This document shows positions 5,644-5,691 of a DNA stretch of 5,691 nucleotides, in pieces (positions within the stretch are counted from its first letter, which is position 1; each line of letters starts with the position of its first letter). Origin of the DNA: an uncultured Eggerthella sp. (GTDB taxonomy: Bacteria; Actinomycetota; Coriobacteriia; Coriobacteriales; Eggerthellaceae); the NCBI GenBank assembly GCA_900542265.1, contig UQML01000049.1, positions 1 through 5,691 on the forward strand. Direction: 5' to 3'. The position numbers and the translations under genes are program-made. The notes below the pieces were generated by a model that ran no database searches, was not told the origin of the DNA, and was given only the letters and a program-made list of their open reading frames with translations.

Positions 5644-5691
5644 CTGTCTCTTATACACATCTGACGCTGCCGACGAACTCTAGGGTGTAGA
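5644..5691 (-). other. Nextera sequencing adapter, inverted copy (artefact)
   Basis: Read on the minus strand this is the same adapter as at the left end: the i5 primer end, index CCTAGAGT, the read-1 segment and the Tn5 mosaic end, whose + strand form CTGTCTCTTATACACATCT is at 5644-5662. Positions 5644-5689 are the exact reverse complement of 1-46. Genomic sequence ends at 5643. Confidence 0.98.

Noticed and set aside
1..5691. Composite transposon or linear element with terminal inverted repeats
   Set aside because: The repeats are synthetic library adapter with an index. No transposase is encoded.

Overview
The window reads as one locus for molybdenum-dependent anaerobic respiration. It holds the catalytic subunit of a DmsA-type molybdopterin oxidoreductase (minus strand, left half). 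Divergent from it is a rightward run of cofactor and redox genes: a MoaE-like protein, a MobB-MobA fusion and a large multi-cluster iron-sulfur protein. A small convergent ModE-type regulator lies at the right end. The outermost 46 bp (left) and 48 bp (right) are Illumina Nextera adapter, not genome. Both edges are therefore artificial: the reductase gene is cut off at its 3' part, and little of the region upstream of the regulator is preserved.

The organism is probably an anaerobic, Tat-competent bacterium. The mix of a DmsA-type reductase, a divergent MoaE-like protein, a MobB-MobA fusion and a cysteine-rich ferredoxin-like protein reminds me of Coriobacteriia (Eggerthellaceae and relatives). 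The base composition looks moderate rather than GC-rich, and no rRNA or other marker is present, so this placement is a low-confidence inference.

Layout: 1-46 adapter; 47-1898 (-) dmsA, N-terminal 617 residues only; 1899-2083 divergent intergenic region with a candidate promoter for each direction and two inverted repeats; 2084-2509 (+) moaE-like; 2510-2612 gap in which I could not pair convincing -35 and -10 elements; 2613-3788 (+) mobB-mobA fusion; 3798-5165 (+) polyferredoxin-like protein, 9 nt after mobBA; 5166-5197 short convergent gap without a visible terminator hairpin; 5198-5542 (-) ModE-N-type regulator; 5543-5643 upstream region of that gene; 5644-5691 adapter. No stretch longer than 300 bases lacks a gene, and I see no tRNA, rRNA, CRISPR array or insertion sequence.

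How the parts fit: MoaE belongs to the step that makes molybdopterin, and MobA with MobB adds GMP to form the guanine-dinucleotide cofactor that DmsA-family enzymes need. DmsA would be folded with cofactor and exported by Tat to reduce an S-oxide, N-oxide or related acceptor. The iron-sulfur protein may feed electrons to the system or help its maturation, and the ModE-type regulator may tie expression to molybdenum or substrate supply. The last two roles are inferred from context. The parts most worth a second look are the composite iron-sulfur protein, the divergent MoaE-like protein and the 9-bp inverted repeat in the divergent promoter region.
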